From Conus ventricosus (Eukaryota; Mollusca; Gastropoda; Neogastropoda; Conidae), in the NCBI GenBank assembly GCA_018398815.1, contig CM031626.1:43720319-43784318 (forward strand): a stretch of DNA of 64,000 bases. Reading direction: 5' to 3'. Position 1 is the stretch's first letter; each line of letters begins with the position of its first letter. Both the position numbers and the translations under genes were made by a program. The notes under the pieces are model-generated. The model had not been told where the DNA came from. It was given only the letters and a program-made list of their open reading frames with translations, and ran no database searches. Below, piece by piece: positions 12,405-24,668 of the stretch.

Positions 12405-12992
12405 AAGAAGAAGAGAAGTCAAATGTTTCCTGAAGTGGAACAGAAGTCAAATGTTTCCTGAAGTGGAACAGAAGTCAAATGTTTCCTGAAGTGGAAGAGA
12501 AGTCAAATGTTTCCTGAAGTGGAAGAGAAGTCAACAGAAGTCAAATGTTTCCTGAAGTGGAAGAGAAGTCAACCATTTTCTACAGGGGAAGAGTAGGCAG
12601 ACATTTCCTGGAGAGGAAGAAGAGTTCAAATGTTTCCTGAAGTGGAAGAGAAGCGAAATGTTTCTCGATATGGGAGAGGAATGAAACATTTCCAGAATTG
12701 GATTTGGAAGAGAAGTTAATCATTGCCTGAAGTGGAAGAGGTCAAACATTTCCTGCAGTGAACAGAAAGTCAAATGTTTCCTGAAGTGGAAGAGAAGTCC
12801 AACATTTCCTGCAGTGAACAGAAAGTGAAATGTTTCCTGCAGTGAACAGAAAGTGAAATGTTTCCTGCAGTGAACAGAAACTCAGATGTTTCCTGCAGTG
12901 AACAGAAAGTCAGATGTTTCCTGCAGTGAACAGAAAGTCAGATGTTTCCTGCAGTGAACAGAAAGTCAGATGCTTCCTGAAGTGGAAGAGAA
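12405..12992. repeat. Minisatellite, 28-bp unit, two subfamilies
   Basis: The left part repeats GTCAAATGTTTCCTGAAGTG with GAAGAGAA or GAACAGAA. The right part repeats GTCAGATGTTTCCTGCAGTG with AACAGAAA. There are about 20 units in total, with irregular copies between the two blocks. Confidence 0.92.
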
Positions 12993-12999
12993 AGCGAAG

Positions 13000-14110
13000 G
13001 TTCCTGAAAGCAACAGCAGAAAGGAGATTACTGTTTTTTGATGGACACTACTTTTTCTGGATGGTACTTGATTTTTAGAGTTTAGGATTGTTAACAACTC
13101 TGCTCCTTGCTTATATAAAGCAAGCAAGCGTTGTTTGTGACCGAATTACTGCCATAACAGATATGCTATTCAGACATCTTCTTCCCTTTCAGCGCTTCAG
13201 ATTTTGGAAAGCTTGTTTAGGTTTGTTTGGGTGGGGGGGGGGGGGGGGGGGGTGTTAAAGATATTTTTTTAGCCATTATAAATAAGTTCTCAAGAAGCCT
13301 TTATTGGTTTTGGTGTTCTGCAAATGTGTTGTAGCATGGGATAAAAAAAGAAAGTCAGACTTTTTTTCCCTTCTGAAAGGACCAACGGTCAGTTCACTCA
13401 CCAACAAAGGACAACTAGAGTGGGGAAGGGGAAACAGGGTGGGAGAACAAGTGGACGGGGTGTTGCCTTCTAGTAGGTCAAGAGTCAGACGTGACCTGTA
13501 CATATTTCCATGGTGTTTCTTCAAAACCTGACCACACCTAGTCAGAAGCAGTGGCAGTTCAAGAGCAAGACATGCACGCTGGTCACACCTTGATGTGTCG
13601 ACCACAGAGGGGTCTCTGGGCCACTGATCAGAATTCCGTGGCAGTTAGTCGTTCTGGAACCAGATTTCCTAGCCCCAGAATTCTTGACAAAGTGGGAGAG
13701 TCGGTGTGAGACTTTGTCGTCTTGTGAAGCGTGCCACGTAGGGAATTAGGTTGCTAGAAGGGATCCAAGGTGAAGGACAAAAGGGGAAGGGAAGGCATGC
13801 TCGTTGCACGCTTTGTCAGTGGAAACCTCCACACTTTAGCCACGTTCTCATCACGCTCATTGGGTTCGGACATGATGTGGGTTATAGAGTTGGGGGGAAT
13901 GGGTGGGTGGGGACAGTAGTATGGTGGGGTAGTGTGTTGAGGTGATGTTGTCCCATGGGTAGTTGCCCTTAGTGGAAGTGTCACTCTTGTCTTGTGTCTT
14001 GTGATTGGACTAGTCTATTAAATTAAACCAGCATTGATTTCACTTCCATGTCAGTGTGGGTGTGGGGTGAAGCTATGAATATGTATGCGTGAGTGGGTGT
14101 GTGTTTCCAT
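13000..14110. other. Mostly single-copy sequence, no recognised gene
   Basis: A G-run lies at about 13231-13252. No exon or repeat family was recognised. Confidence 0.45.
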
Positions 14111-14117
14111 GTATATG

Positions 14118-14160
14118 TGCATGTGTTCGTGTGTGTGTGCGAGAGAGAGAGAGAGAGAGC
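14118..14160. repeat. GT then GA microsatellite
   Basis: A short GT-rich stretch followed by a run of GA repeats. Confidence 0.85.
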
Positions 14161-14203
14161 GCCAAATGAAAAAGTCTGGCTGGCAGAATGAGAAAGGAGG
14201 CAC

Positions 14204-14290
14204 AGCTTCCCCACACCCTCTGCAGCATCAGCACCACACCACTGCCAGCTTCCCCACACCCTCTGCAGCATCAGTACCACACCACTGCCA
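14204..14290. repeat. Tandem duplication, 43-bp unit, two copies
   Basis: Two copies of AGCTTCCCCACACCCTCTGC plus downstream CACCACACCACTGCC, exactly 43 bp apart. Confidence 0.9.
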
Positions 14291-14299
14291 CTTGTGCTT

Positions 14300-15680
14300 G
14301 TTATGTTTACAGGAACGTAGACCTTTCCTTTGTGAACAGCTGAACATGGTGACTTGTAAAATAACCCAGGCAGATCAAAACTACATGGAAAAAAATGTGT
14401 GTAACTGCAGTTTTCACAGGGAAAAACCAAACAAGTAAGCAAAACAAATGCCTCTGCTTTGCACCAACATTAACACCGACTGCATTAGATCATGCGCAGT
14501 GCATTCCCATGGCTGTTCACAGCTTGCATTTTGCTTTGCCAGCTTCGACCAATAGAGCTGTGTTGTAGTTTGTTGGTGTTGGCAAGGAACGTGAATCATC
14601 GTGACCCCTGAACTCTGGCCATAGTATGCCGTTTCCCCAGAGCCCTTCCTCATTCCTGTCCACCCAAAATGTTTCATGTGTGGTCATCACATGTCACCAT
14701 TCAGTGCCACAACTTCACAATTTTTCCTTTGGTATATTTTCTGTGGTCTGATTCTGCAAATTTCTGGACAAATTCAAAATCTGTGGATATCATTTACCAA
14801 CAACTTAATGGATGACATATTCTCATACAAAATCTTTAAGGATCAGTAAACTGTCAAACAATTCCATAAAAATGAAAAAAAGAATTCGCACCAATATGTC
14901 CAAACTGGTACAACTTTTAATAAGTCTTTTGCTTTTGGGATGTTGTTTTTTTTAATCTAGTATACAGCTGCTGAAGAAAACATATCTCCATGGCAATTAA
15001 ATAAATGGAACTGTAAAAGAAGCGTTGAGCTGAGATTGAAAAATTCGATATAAAATGCAGATGTGCATGCACATGAGGATGATTACACTCACAACACGCA
15101 CACCAAAACACAGATTCCGTCAAGGTCTGAAGGTTTATTTGCATTTAAGTAACACCACTGACACGTTTTGAAAAGAAAGACAGAAATCACATTTACATCA
15201 CAATCGCACACATCTATGCAACAACAACAAAAATGCTAATAATCAGACAAAGTGATCCGCTATATTTAGCAACCTCTTTAGACATAACATGTACTCAAAC
15301 ATCTTAAAACGAAAACACTGCCATGACACGCCATGAACGCTAGCACCAAAACAAGCTCAGGGAAAAAAAAGGTACAAAAACATTTTCTATCACTGAATAG
15401 TCACAGTCGGCTTAAAAATTTAACTAGTTTTCTTCTTTATCGACATGACAAAAATTACAACGCATAAAAGAGCTTAGTATTGGTATTGCTTTTGAATCTG
15501 TCTGAGGAGTAAATAACTGAAAGAAGAGCAACAACAGACCTGCCTACCCTACGATTTTTTTTTAGTGTATTTTACCAAATTTGAACAGAAACTACAATGA
15601 TACGCCAAATAGGACAAAAATACAAAAATCGGCAACAATGGCTACAAAATAAAAAGTACTATTTTCCTGTTTGAAGACAC
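14300..15680. other. Single-copy A/T-rich sequence, no recognised gene
   Basis: An AATAAA hexamer on the minus strand lies at about 15132-15140. It could be a poly(A) signal for a minus-strand transcript, but that is only a possibility. Confidence 0.35.
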
Positions 15681-15776
15681 GAGTTATTGTCCCTAGTTCC
15701 AGTTTGGGCGTGCTCGCTTTCACTATGGTCGGCCATCTTTCATAGTGAGCGACTGACACAGATATTCACTAAGAGA

Positions 15777-16125
15777 ATGCTGCCACCAGTGAAATTACGC
15801 GTTCATGAGAGTGATGAAGAGCTAGATGTTGAAAAGAAGGTTGCCAAAACGAGGGAGCAAGCTTTCCTGAATGCATACCACGCAAACTTGGAAGTGCTTA
15901 GTCCCAAGTTCAGAAAAGGTCCAAGTTTCATGTGGTGCACTTTGTGCAAAACGGGTTTTAGTTGTGCTCATGGAGGGCGCAACAACTGCATAAAGCATGT
16001 TTCGTCAAAATAGCATAAAAAAACTATCAGAAGTGATGAAAGAACACCTTCTATTGTACAAGCATTGGAAAAGGCCAAGGCGAAGTCTAGTGGGGGACCT
16101 GGAGCAGCAGGTGACAAACGTTGAG
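15777..16125 (+). pseudogene. Fragment of a C2H2/BED-like zinc-finger protein, probably transposon-derived
   Basis: From ATG 15777 the frame reads an acidic N-terminus and then WCTLCKTGFSCAHGGRNN and IKHVSSK, followed by TAG at 16011-16013. The same frame then gives HKKTIRSDERTPS before the next stop near 16124. Cys-x2-Cys, then His in IKH and His just after the TAG, form a zinc-binding set. The last ligand is therefore cut off by the nonsense codon. The pattern with HGGRN and HV-SKKH-like residues resembles N-terminal zinc fingers of hAT-type and related domesticated proteins. No downstream catalytic domain was seen. The assignment to a superfamily is uncertain. Confidence 0.5.
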
Positions 16126-16260
16126 ATGATGATCATGATGTGTAGGCTGGTGGCTGATGCGGATCTGTCCCTGTCAACACCGATCGTCTTGTTCCCTATT
16201 CAAGAAGTAGTTTCCTGACACTAGTGACAGCTCAAGGTGTGTCTGTCACTTTGACTTCTA

Positions 16261-16445
16261 CTGTTAATTAGCTCCCCCCCCCCCCCCCACACCCCCCATC
16301 CCCCCAAAACAGGGACAGGGGGTGGGGGAGGGGGATGGAGTGGCAGTGCAAAGAGAGGAAAAAGATGGAAAATGAAAACTGTATGAGGGGTATTAGGGTG
16401 TGTGACTGTCTGTCACTGTGAGTGTGTGAGTGGGGGGGGGGGGTG
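16261..16445. repeat. Poly-C and poly-G tracts
   Basis: A C-run near 16266-16287 and a G-run near 16433-16443, separated by G/A-rich sequence. Confidence 0.85.
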
Positions 16446-16704
16446 GAAAGGAGGAGGGCATTATAATATTATCTTCTTTTTTTTAAAAATGAGATGGTCA
16501 ACTAGATACGTGCAGTGTGTGTGTAGTGCACTTGTGCTAGTTGGTGTGAGTGTTTTTAGTGCGAGTACAGCGCAGTGAGCTGGCTGCAAGAATTGCACGA
16601 TACAAGATCTAAAGTACAATGTAAGAAAAATGCTCTTTTTTTTTGTCATGGAATATTAAAATTTACTCCGTGGAATACTAATGGTTCAATTTTGAGATAG
16701 ACAG

Positions 16705-16886
16705 GTCTGCAATAACATCAAAAACAAAAATAACTGAAAGAAAAAGAGCAACAACATCAAAAACAAAAATAACTGAAAGAAAAAGAGCAACAACATCAAA
16801 AACAAAAATAACTGAAAGAAAAAGAGCAACAACATCAAAAACAAAAATAACTGAAAGAAAAAGAGCAACAACATCAAAAACAAAAA
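16705..16886. repeat. Minisatellite, 39-bp unit, more than four copies
   Basis: The unit is CAACATCAAAAACAAAAATA plus ACTGAAAGAAAAAGAGCAA. The period is a multiple of three, giving a spurious minus-strand ORF. Confidence 0.95.
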
Positions 16887-17102
16887 CTTGAGTAGTGAAG
16901 AAGGTTGTTTGCAACATCCATTTCTCATTTGTTCTAACACAGCCCTGTTTTGCCCAACGTCATCATCAAAACCCACCTCTGCTGGTGACCATGACAAACA
17001 CTTTGCTTTAGCACTACAAGAGGTAACTTTGCTCGATGTGCAATCTACAAATAAAAAAGGAAAAAGAAAAAAGAAACGAAAAAACAACAACTCAAAAGCA
17101 TA

Positions 17103-17790
17103 ACAGCACCACACAGACTAAAAGAACACCCCTCACCCCCCCACTGTAATGAACAGACCTAACAGAATGGAAAGCCAGCGCCCACACCTGACACTGTTTC
17201 CAGTCTCACTTGTCTTGCAGCCACACATCATAACAGCACCACACAGACTAAAAGAACACCCCCCCCCCCTCCCCCTGTAATGAACAGACCTAACAGAATG
17301 GAAAGCCAGCGCCCACACCTGACACTGTTTCCAGTCTCACTTGTCTTGCAGCCACACATCATAACAGCACCACACAGACTAAAAGAACACCCCCCCCCCC
17401 CCCCCCCCCCACTGTAATGAACAGACCTAACAGAATGGAAAGCCAGCGCCCACACCTGACACTGTTTCCAGTCTCACTTGTCTTGCAGCCACACATCATA
17501 ACAGCACCACACAGACTAAAAGAACACCCCCCCCCCTCCCCCCCCCCCACTGTAATGAACAGACCTAACAGAATGGAAAGCCAGCGCCCACACCTGACAC
17601 TGTTTCCAGTCTCACTTGTCTTGCAGCCACACATCATAACAGCACCACACAGACTAAAAGAAGCCCCCCCCCCCCCCCCCCCCCCCCCCCCCCATCCCTG
17701 TAATGAACAGACCTAACAGAATGGAAAGCCAGCGCCCACACCCGACACTGTTTCCAGTCTCACTTGTCTTGCAGCCACACATCACAACAG
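17103..17790. repeat. Long-unit tandem repeat (about 125-140 bp), five copies, with expanding poly-C
   Basis: The unit holds CAGCACCACACAGACTAAAA, a poly-C tract, TGTAATGAACAGACCTAACA and CTTGTCTTGCAGCCACACAT. Sequence outside the C tract is almost invariant. The tract lengthens from left to right. The ORFs reading through it are artefacts. Confidence 0.93.
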
Positions 17791-18074
17791 CTGGCATGGC
17801 ACAAACTACAAGAGAAGATAACAACAAGTAGGGTAACTCTTTGCTCCCACAGTGAACAAGAGAAGGTCAGAAAATGAAAAGTGAAGAGGTCACTCGGACT
17901 GAAGACCAGTGGACAACAGAAACAGGTTAAAAAAAGAAAGTCCACGGCAATGAAGATGTCTGGTCCCTACACAAAAACAAAAACAGGGGGTCAAAGGTGG
18001 TCAGCTCACTGCTACAATCATACAACCCCTCAGATAAAATGCAACACCAGTGTCCTTGGTCCAGTGTGGGATGG

Positions 18075-19500
18075 TGACCACATCAGTAGTGATATAAGAG
18101 GTAACAAAGCATTATGATGACCACATCAATAGCACTACAACAGGTAACAGAGTGGAATGAAATGATGATGACCACATCAATAGCACTACAACAGGTAACA
18201 GAGCGGAATAAGATGATGACCACATCAATAGCACTACAACAGGTAACAGAGCGGAATGAAATGATGATGACCACATCAATAGCACTACAACAGGTAACAG
18301 AGCGGGAATAAAGATGATGACCACATCAATAGCACTACAACAGGTAACAGAGCGGAATGAAATGATGATGACCACATCAATAGCACTACAACAGTAAAGG
18401 CGGAATAAAATGATGATGACCACATCAATAGCACTACAACAGGTAGCGAAAGATAGACCACATCAATAGCACACAACAGTAGCGGAATGAATGATGATGA
18501 CCACATCAATAGCACTACAACAGGTAGCGGAAAGAAATGATGATGACCACATCAATAGCACTACAACAGGTAGCGGAAAGAAATGATGATGACCACATCA
18601 ATGCACTACAACAGTAGCGAAAGAAATGATGATGACCACATCAATAGTGCTACAACAGGTAACAGAGCGGAATGAAATGATAATGACCACATCAATAGCA
18701 CTACAACAGGAAACGGCGGAATAAAATGATGACCATATCAATAGCACTAACAAGTAACAGAGCGGAATAAGATGATGATGACCACATCAATAGTGCTACA
18801 ACAGGTAACAGAGCGGAATAAGATGACCACATCAATAGTGCTACAACAGGTAACAGAGCAGAATAAGATGACCACATCAATAGTGCTACAACAGGTAACA
18901 GAGCGGAATTAGATGATGATGACCACATTAACAGCATTAAAAGAGAGCAGTATAAGTTGATGATCTCTACATCAATAGCATTAAAAGCGAGCAGTATAAG
19001 CTGATGATGACTACATCAATAGCACTAAAAGAGCAGTATAAGTTGATGATCTCTGCATCAATAGCATTAAAAGAGCAGTATAAGCTGATGATGACTACAT
19101 CAACAGCATTAAAAGAGAGCAGTATAAGCTGATGATGACTACATCAAAAGCATTAAAAGAGCTTACAGCTTAGGGCAGTATAAACTGGCCACAACATAGA
19201 CAGCATTGAGAAAAAAAAAGCATGGTAAGATGACGATGACTGCATCAGTAGCATGAAAAAAGAGCAGCAGCATGATCAATTACAGTGCTAAAAGAGGTTA
19301 CAGCTTAGAGCTGTATAAAATGATGATGACAACACCAACAGCATTAAAAGAAAGCATTATGAGGTGATGACGACTTACATTATCAGCATTAAAGTAGGAA
19401 ACAGCTTAGAGAAGGGTAAGACCATCATGACCACATTGGCAACGCTACAAAAGGTAAAAGCTTACGCAATGACCACATCAAAAGTGCCACAAGAAGAAAC
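18075..19500. repeat. Minisatellite, about 51-bp unit, degenerating rightwards
   Basis: The core is ATGACCACATCAATAGCACT plus ACAACAGGTAACAGAGCGGA. Regular units at 18115-18360 give way to copies with many small deletions (18400-18730) and then to a diverged family (GCATTAAAAGAGAGCAGTAT) up to about 19500. A related unit resumes at 20036 after the LINE fragment. Confidence 0.9.
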
Positions 19501-19534
19501 AGTGTAGTGAAGATCATTAAGTTTTTATAATTTA

Positions 19535-19623
19535 ATAATAATAATAATAATAATAATAAGGAACATTTAGTGCGCTTAATCTTAAACAAAAGCCCTAAGC
19601 GCTTACAGCAATAAGCCCTACCA

Positions 19624-19655
<32 letters not shown>

Positions 19656-19664
19656 CACACACAC

Positions 19665-19716
<52 letters not shown>

Positions 19717-20040
19717 CCCACACACCAGCGAAGGAGCAGAAAAATTATGTTTTGAAGAGAGTTGTTTTGAGGGAGGACTTGAAAGAAGAAAGACTGTTTG
19801 AGTTTCGGAGTGCAGAAGGGAGATTGTTCCAGCAGGAAGGAGCCTGAAAAGTAAAAGAACGTTCACCAAGTGTTCTGGCCCGAAAACGAGGGATCTGCAT
19901 AATGCGAGTGTCAGAGGAAGAGCGAAGCTGTCTGGAAGGAGTATAGGTCGACAGAAGTTTAGAGAGGTAAGATGGAGCGAGGCCATTGCGATGATAGAAG
20001 AGTGCAAGAGAAGGCAGTTCAGTGCAGTTGAAGATGATGA
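19535..20040 (-). mobile_element. 3' end of an L2/CR1-like non-LTR retrotransposon
   Basis: The minus strand encodes the C-terminal tail of a LINE reverse-transcriptase protein (20044 to 19745), with NGLAPSYLSKLLSTYTPSRQ, LRSSSDTR, GERSFTFQAPSCWNNLP and SSFKSSLKTTLF. These are standard in L2/CR1/Rex-type elements. After a CA-repeat expansion (19621-19720) the element ends with an AGCGCTTAGGG-like 3' UTR and an ATT trinucleotide tail (19535-19557). It is 5' truncated and interrupts the 51-bp array. Confidence 0.8.
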
Positions 20041-20224
20041 ACACATCCAGAGTGCTACAACTGAAAGCAGTTTAGAGCAGTAGATGCTGATGATTATATA
20101 ACAGTGCTCTTTGAGGTAACAGGTGTATTGGATACATAATAGGAAAAAAAAAGATTTATAACCTTTCAAGTATACAGAGTTGGTAAGATTTTTTTCCCCA
20201 TATTAGTTTTTGTTGTGCATTTAC

Positions 20225-20880
20225 TACATGCACACACACACAGAAACTCAAGTACACAATAAATACCTGTGTGCGAGTGCATGCATATAATACCTAGATA
20301 AATAGTAAGCCTGAGAGATAAATAAATGGATAGATACAAGACAGATCAGACGGCAAACACAGACAAGCACACAATAAACATCTGCATTTCGGTTCGCGTG
20401 CGTATGCACACACACACACACTATACATAAAGATACATAAGTATAAAAAGAGAGATCGATACCACAAAATACAGATGCCATGGATGTAGCTCACACAAAG
20501 CCCAGAGAGCCAAGATTTAAACATATAGTCTCTATCCCCCCCCCCCCCCCTCTTCACCACTCCCCCTCCCTCCTCCTGTCTTTGTTGCAGTTTTTCTTGT
20601 TATTCTGTCTTTTACAGTGACCATTCCAGTTAGAATGGAGACTCAAAAGTGCCTGATGTTTGGCCCAGCAGGAAACTCCTTTGCATGATGTAGAAGGAAG
20701 CATCAACTAAGGAGTAGTCATGGAGCGCCAAGCGTGAATTTATCACTTAAGAAGTTGTTTTCCTGTCAGATTGATTTCAACTGAAATTTAAGTTGATTGA
20801 CAAAGGAAACTATGCTGCATAATGACACATACTGGAGATCACAGATTAGGATTTTACTTGCTACAGCCCATGATGGGCTT
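20225..20880. other. CA-rich patches, poly-C and single-copy sequence
   Basis: Short CA runs at 20230-20240 and 20405-20420 and a C-run at about 20537-20551. The remainder is unremarkable. Confidence 0.5.
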
Positions 20881-20974
20881 AGCATTCAAATTTTGTTTGT
20901 TGTTCTGTATACAGTGAATGGAAATACGTGTACACTCTTGCTGATCGTCCACTGGCTGAAATGTTCATGAGTGT

Positions 20975-20978
20975 GAGC

Positions 20979-21017
<39 letters not shown>

Positions 21018-21080
21018 TGTGAGGTGTGAGTGTGAGTGTGCGTGTGAGTGTGAGTGTGCGTGTGAGTGTGTGTGTGTGTG
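20975..21080. repeat. GT microsatellite
   Basis: A GT run with GTGAGT/GTGCGT variants. Confidence 0.95.
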
Positions 21081-21182
21081 GATGTAAAACTTTCCCTGGC
21101 CCCGGGCTAATCCTGTACCAATATGCATCCAGTGGGGTCCTCTGATGTCATTCTTATTGTTACACGACTATCACCGATTGCT

Positions 21183-21360
21183 TGGTGTGGCAACACACCT
21201 CTCACAGCTCAAAGCTCACTCACTTGGTGCGGCAACACACCTCTCACAGCTCACTCACTTGGTGCGGCAACACACCTCTCACAGCTCACTCACTTGGTGC
21301 GGCAACACACCTCTCACAGCTCAAAGCTCACTCACTTGGTGCGGCAACACACCGCTAATC
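21183..21360. repeat. Minisatellite, about 35-bp unit, five copies
   Basis: The unit is CTCACTTGGTGCGGCAACAC plus ACCTCTCACAGCTCA. Confidence 0.92.
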
Positions 21361-21439
21361 CACAGTGCAACTGCATGCACAGCTCACAGTGTGACAAAAG
21401 CTGAAGGTCCAGGCTCCCAATACTCAATATACCAGGATA

Positions 21440-21790
21440 CACCACACGGCTGTCAAACTTCACTGCTACTTCTGCAGAACACAATGTAGCAGGATACATC
21501 ACAATGCTGAGAACCTTCATTGCAGCTGATCCAGAATTCAATGTTAACAGGATACACTTCTACTATCCCTGAACTGGATCTAGCAGAATACATCACAATG
21601 CTGACAACCTTCATTGCAGCTGATCCAGAATTCAATGTTAACAGGATACACTTCTACTATCCCTGAACTGGATGTAGCAGAATACATCACAATGCTGACA
21701 ACCTTCATTGCAGCTGATCCAGAATTCAATGTAACAGGATACACTTCTACTATCCCTGAACTGGATGTAGCAGAATACATCACGCCGCGA
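21440..21790. repeat. Tandem repeat, 94-bp unit, about three and a half copies
   Basis: Copies start AATGCTGACAACCTTCATTG at 21503, 21597 and 21691; a diverged partial copy precedes them. Confidence 0.93.
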
Positions 21791-21799
21791 AGAAAACCA

Positions 21800-22490
21800 C
21801 ATTTCTACTTTCTCAAAGTGTAGCAGACTTGCATGTTTTCATGCTGAATGGCGAACCAAGGTAAGATCACATATATAATCAGTATCACTTAATTAAGAAA
21901 CACATTCTCGTCTGGTTCCCAGTCTTTAAGCCAACAAGGCTAAAAACTTCACATCATGATAATCACAAAGAAAGATACACAGATGGTGACCACGCTAACA
22001 TATGACAGATTTTAAACAAGTGTAAAATTATTATGTGAACGTACATTGTACATTTCCTCTCTCTCATGCCCATTCTTACAACTTAAAACAGAAATATAGC
22101 ATAAAATGTGAGATAAAAACAAGCAGCTATCTGCTTTGTTGAAGGCAATGACCATTCACAATAGTTCTGCAACCTTTGTGATCATGGACCATGCACAATC
22201 TTGCACACAAGTGCCTGTGGGAGCGCATGTGTGTGTGTGTGTGTGTGTGTGTGCATGCGTGTGTGTGTGTGTGTGTGTGTGAGAAAGAGAGAGAGAAAAC
22301 TTCTAAAACAGCAACAATAAGGTAACCATGTGTAAAAACATATCTACAACAGTAACAACACTATGGCATGTAATCACATTCCAAAACATAACACCACAGA
22401 CTATTAGCAAGTTTCACGAACACTTTACAATTTATCACAAATAAATAACAGTGCTGGCCACTTGATGGCAAGACATGGAAGGCAACAAAT
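21800..22490. other. Single-copy sequence with GT microsatellite
   Basis: A GT run with a following GA run lies at about 22230-22297. The rest shows no gene or repeat I recognise. Confidence 0.5.
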
Positions 22491-22496
22491 CTACTC

Positions 22497-22622
22497 ATTG
22501 TCCCTTCAATACTCATAGTCCCTTCAATGCCTAGTGTCCCTTCAATACTCACAGTCCCTTCAATGCCCAGTGTCCCTTCAATACTCACAATCCCTTCAAT
22601 GCCCAGTGTCCCTGAAGTGCTC
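22497..22622. repeat. Short-unit array, 18-bp unit, about seven copies
   Basis: The unit is TCCCTTCAATACTCACAG, alternating with TCCCTTCAATGCCCAGTG, so the true repeat is 36 bp. Confidence 0.9.
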
Positions 22623-22699
22623 CGTCAGATTACCAGTCTCCTCAACACTCAACAGGAAACCTACATCTCCTTAAGGTACACTGAGAATACCCGTTACTC

Positions 22700-24130
22700 A
22701 TTGGAAAACTTGTGCCCCCTCCTCACCCACAGGAAAACTTGTGTCCCCTCCTCACCCACAGGAAAACTTGTGCCCCCTCCACACCCACAGGAAAACTTGT
22801 GTCCCCTCCACACCCACAGGAAAACTTGTGTCCCCTCCACACCCACAGGAAAACTTGTGTCCCCTCCTCACCCACAGGAAAACTTGTGTCCCCTACACAC
22901 CCACAGGAAAACTTGTGTCCCCTCCACACCCACAGGAAAACTTGTGCCCCCTCCACACCCACAGGAAAACTTGTGCCCCCTCCTCACCACAGGAAAACTT
23001 GTGTCCCCTACACACCCACAGGAAAACTTGTGCCCTCTCCACACCCACAGGAAAACTTGTGTCCCCTACACACCCACAGGAAAACTTGTGTCCCCTCCAC
23101 ACCCACAGGAAAACTTGTGTCCCCTCCACACCCACAGGAAAACTTGTGTCCCCTCCTCACCCACAGAAAACTTGTGTCCCCTCCACACCCACAGGAAAAC
23201 TTGTGTCCCCTCCTCACCCACAGGAAAACTTGTGTCCCCTCCACACCCACAGGAAAACTTGTGCCCCCTACACACCCACAGGAAAACTTGTGTCCCCTCC
23301 ACACCCACAGGAAAACTTGTGTCCCCTCCTCACCCACAGGAAAACTTGTGTCCCCTACACACCCACAGGAAAACTTGTGCCCCCTCCACACCCACAGGAA
23401 AACTTGTGTCCCCTCCACACCCACAGGAAAACTTGTGCCCCCTCCACACCCACAGAAAACTTGTGTCCCCTCCACACCCACAGGAAAACTTGTGTCCCCT
23501 CCTCACCCACAGGAAAACTTGTGCCCACTCCACACCCACAGGAAAACTTGTGTCCCCTCCCACCCACAGGAAAACTTGTGTCCCCTACACACCCACAGGA
23601 AAACTTGTGTCCCCTCCTCACCCACAGGAAAACCTGTCTCTCGACACTCGGAAGAAAGCTTTGTTACCTCACCACTCACAGGAAAACCTGTGTCCCCTCA
23701 ACACTCAGAGGAAAACTTATGTCCCCTCAACACTCAGAAAAAAACTTATGTCCCATCAACACTCAGAGGAAAACCTGTGTCCCCTCAACACTCAGAGGAA
23801 CTCAGAGGAAAACCTGTGTCCCCTCAACACTCAGAGGAAAACCTGTGTCCCCTCAACACTCAGAGGAAAACCTGTGTCTCCTCAACACTCAGAGGAAAAC
23901 CTGTGTGTCCCACTAACACTCTGGGGGAAAGTGACCTCTCCACATTCAAAGCTAAATTCCTGTCCCCATAACATTCAGCAAAGAAGTCCTGCCCCCGTAA
24001 CATTCAGCAAAGAAGTCCTGTCCCCTCAACATTCAGCAAAGAAGTCCTGTCCCCTCAACATTCAGCAAAGAAGTCCTGTCCCCTCAACATTCAGCAAAGA
24101 AGTCCTGTCCCCGTAACATTCACAGGAAAA
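22700..24130. repeat. Composite minisatellite, 28-29 bp units, about 50 copies
   Basis: Block 1 (to about 23640) repeats CACCCACAGGAAAACTTGTG plus TCCCCTCCA, 29 bp. Block 2 (to about 23935) repeats AACACTCAGAGGAAAACCTG plus TGTCCCCTC, about 28 bp. Block 3 (to about 24120) repeats ACATTCAGCAAAGAAGTCCT plus GTCCCCTCA, 29 bp. All share a TCCCCTC core. Stops are lacking in all frames, so ORFs of up to 529 codons appear in three frames; I do not accept them as genes. Confidence 0.93.
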
Positions 24131-24227
24131 CTCATGTCCCTTCAATATTAACAGGAAACATCAGCGTTCCCTCGGTTCTCATCCAACAAAAACAAACCTC
24201 GTCTATTCAACACTGGAAAAAACTGCG

Positions 24228-24256
24228 ACCCCCCCCCCCCCCCCCCCCCCCCCCCT
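24228..24256. repeat. Poly-C tract
   Basis: A run of about 28 C. Confidence 0.9.
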
Positions 24257-24668
24257 TACCTATAGTTTCCATCATCTGAATACCCAAGCAGAAAGCCTCT
24301 CTCTCAAATCCCAAGCAGAAATCTAACCGATACGATCATATGCAGCACAATGCACGCAACAAAACACACACTGAACATCAGGTGAACATATCAAGCACCA
24401 CAGCTGTGTCTGTGTTTTCCTATGGCCACGTCCAACTGCTGGCAGTTTGAACACTTTGAACGACAGTAACAAACAACACAAACCACAAACTGCAGAACAG
24501 AGGCAGAGAGTGACAGACAGACACGAGACAGACAGACAGACAGGACACCGAGAGGAAGGAGAGAAAGTGTGGGACTAAGCTTAGAGGGCAAAACCAGGCA
24601 GGAAGAGGCAGACAGATAAACTGATCGAGACAGACAGTGAGTGTAGCACAGAGAAGACAGGGGACACG

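Noticed and set aside
22700..23640. CRISPR-like array
   Set aside because: Units are directly adjacent with no unique spacers, and the host is eukaryotic.
22527..24116. A 529-codon plus-strand ORF and long ORFs in the other frames
   Set aside because: All frames are open because the 28-29 bp repeat contains no stop codon; the translation is a cyclic low-complexity peptide.
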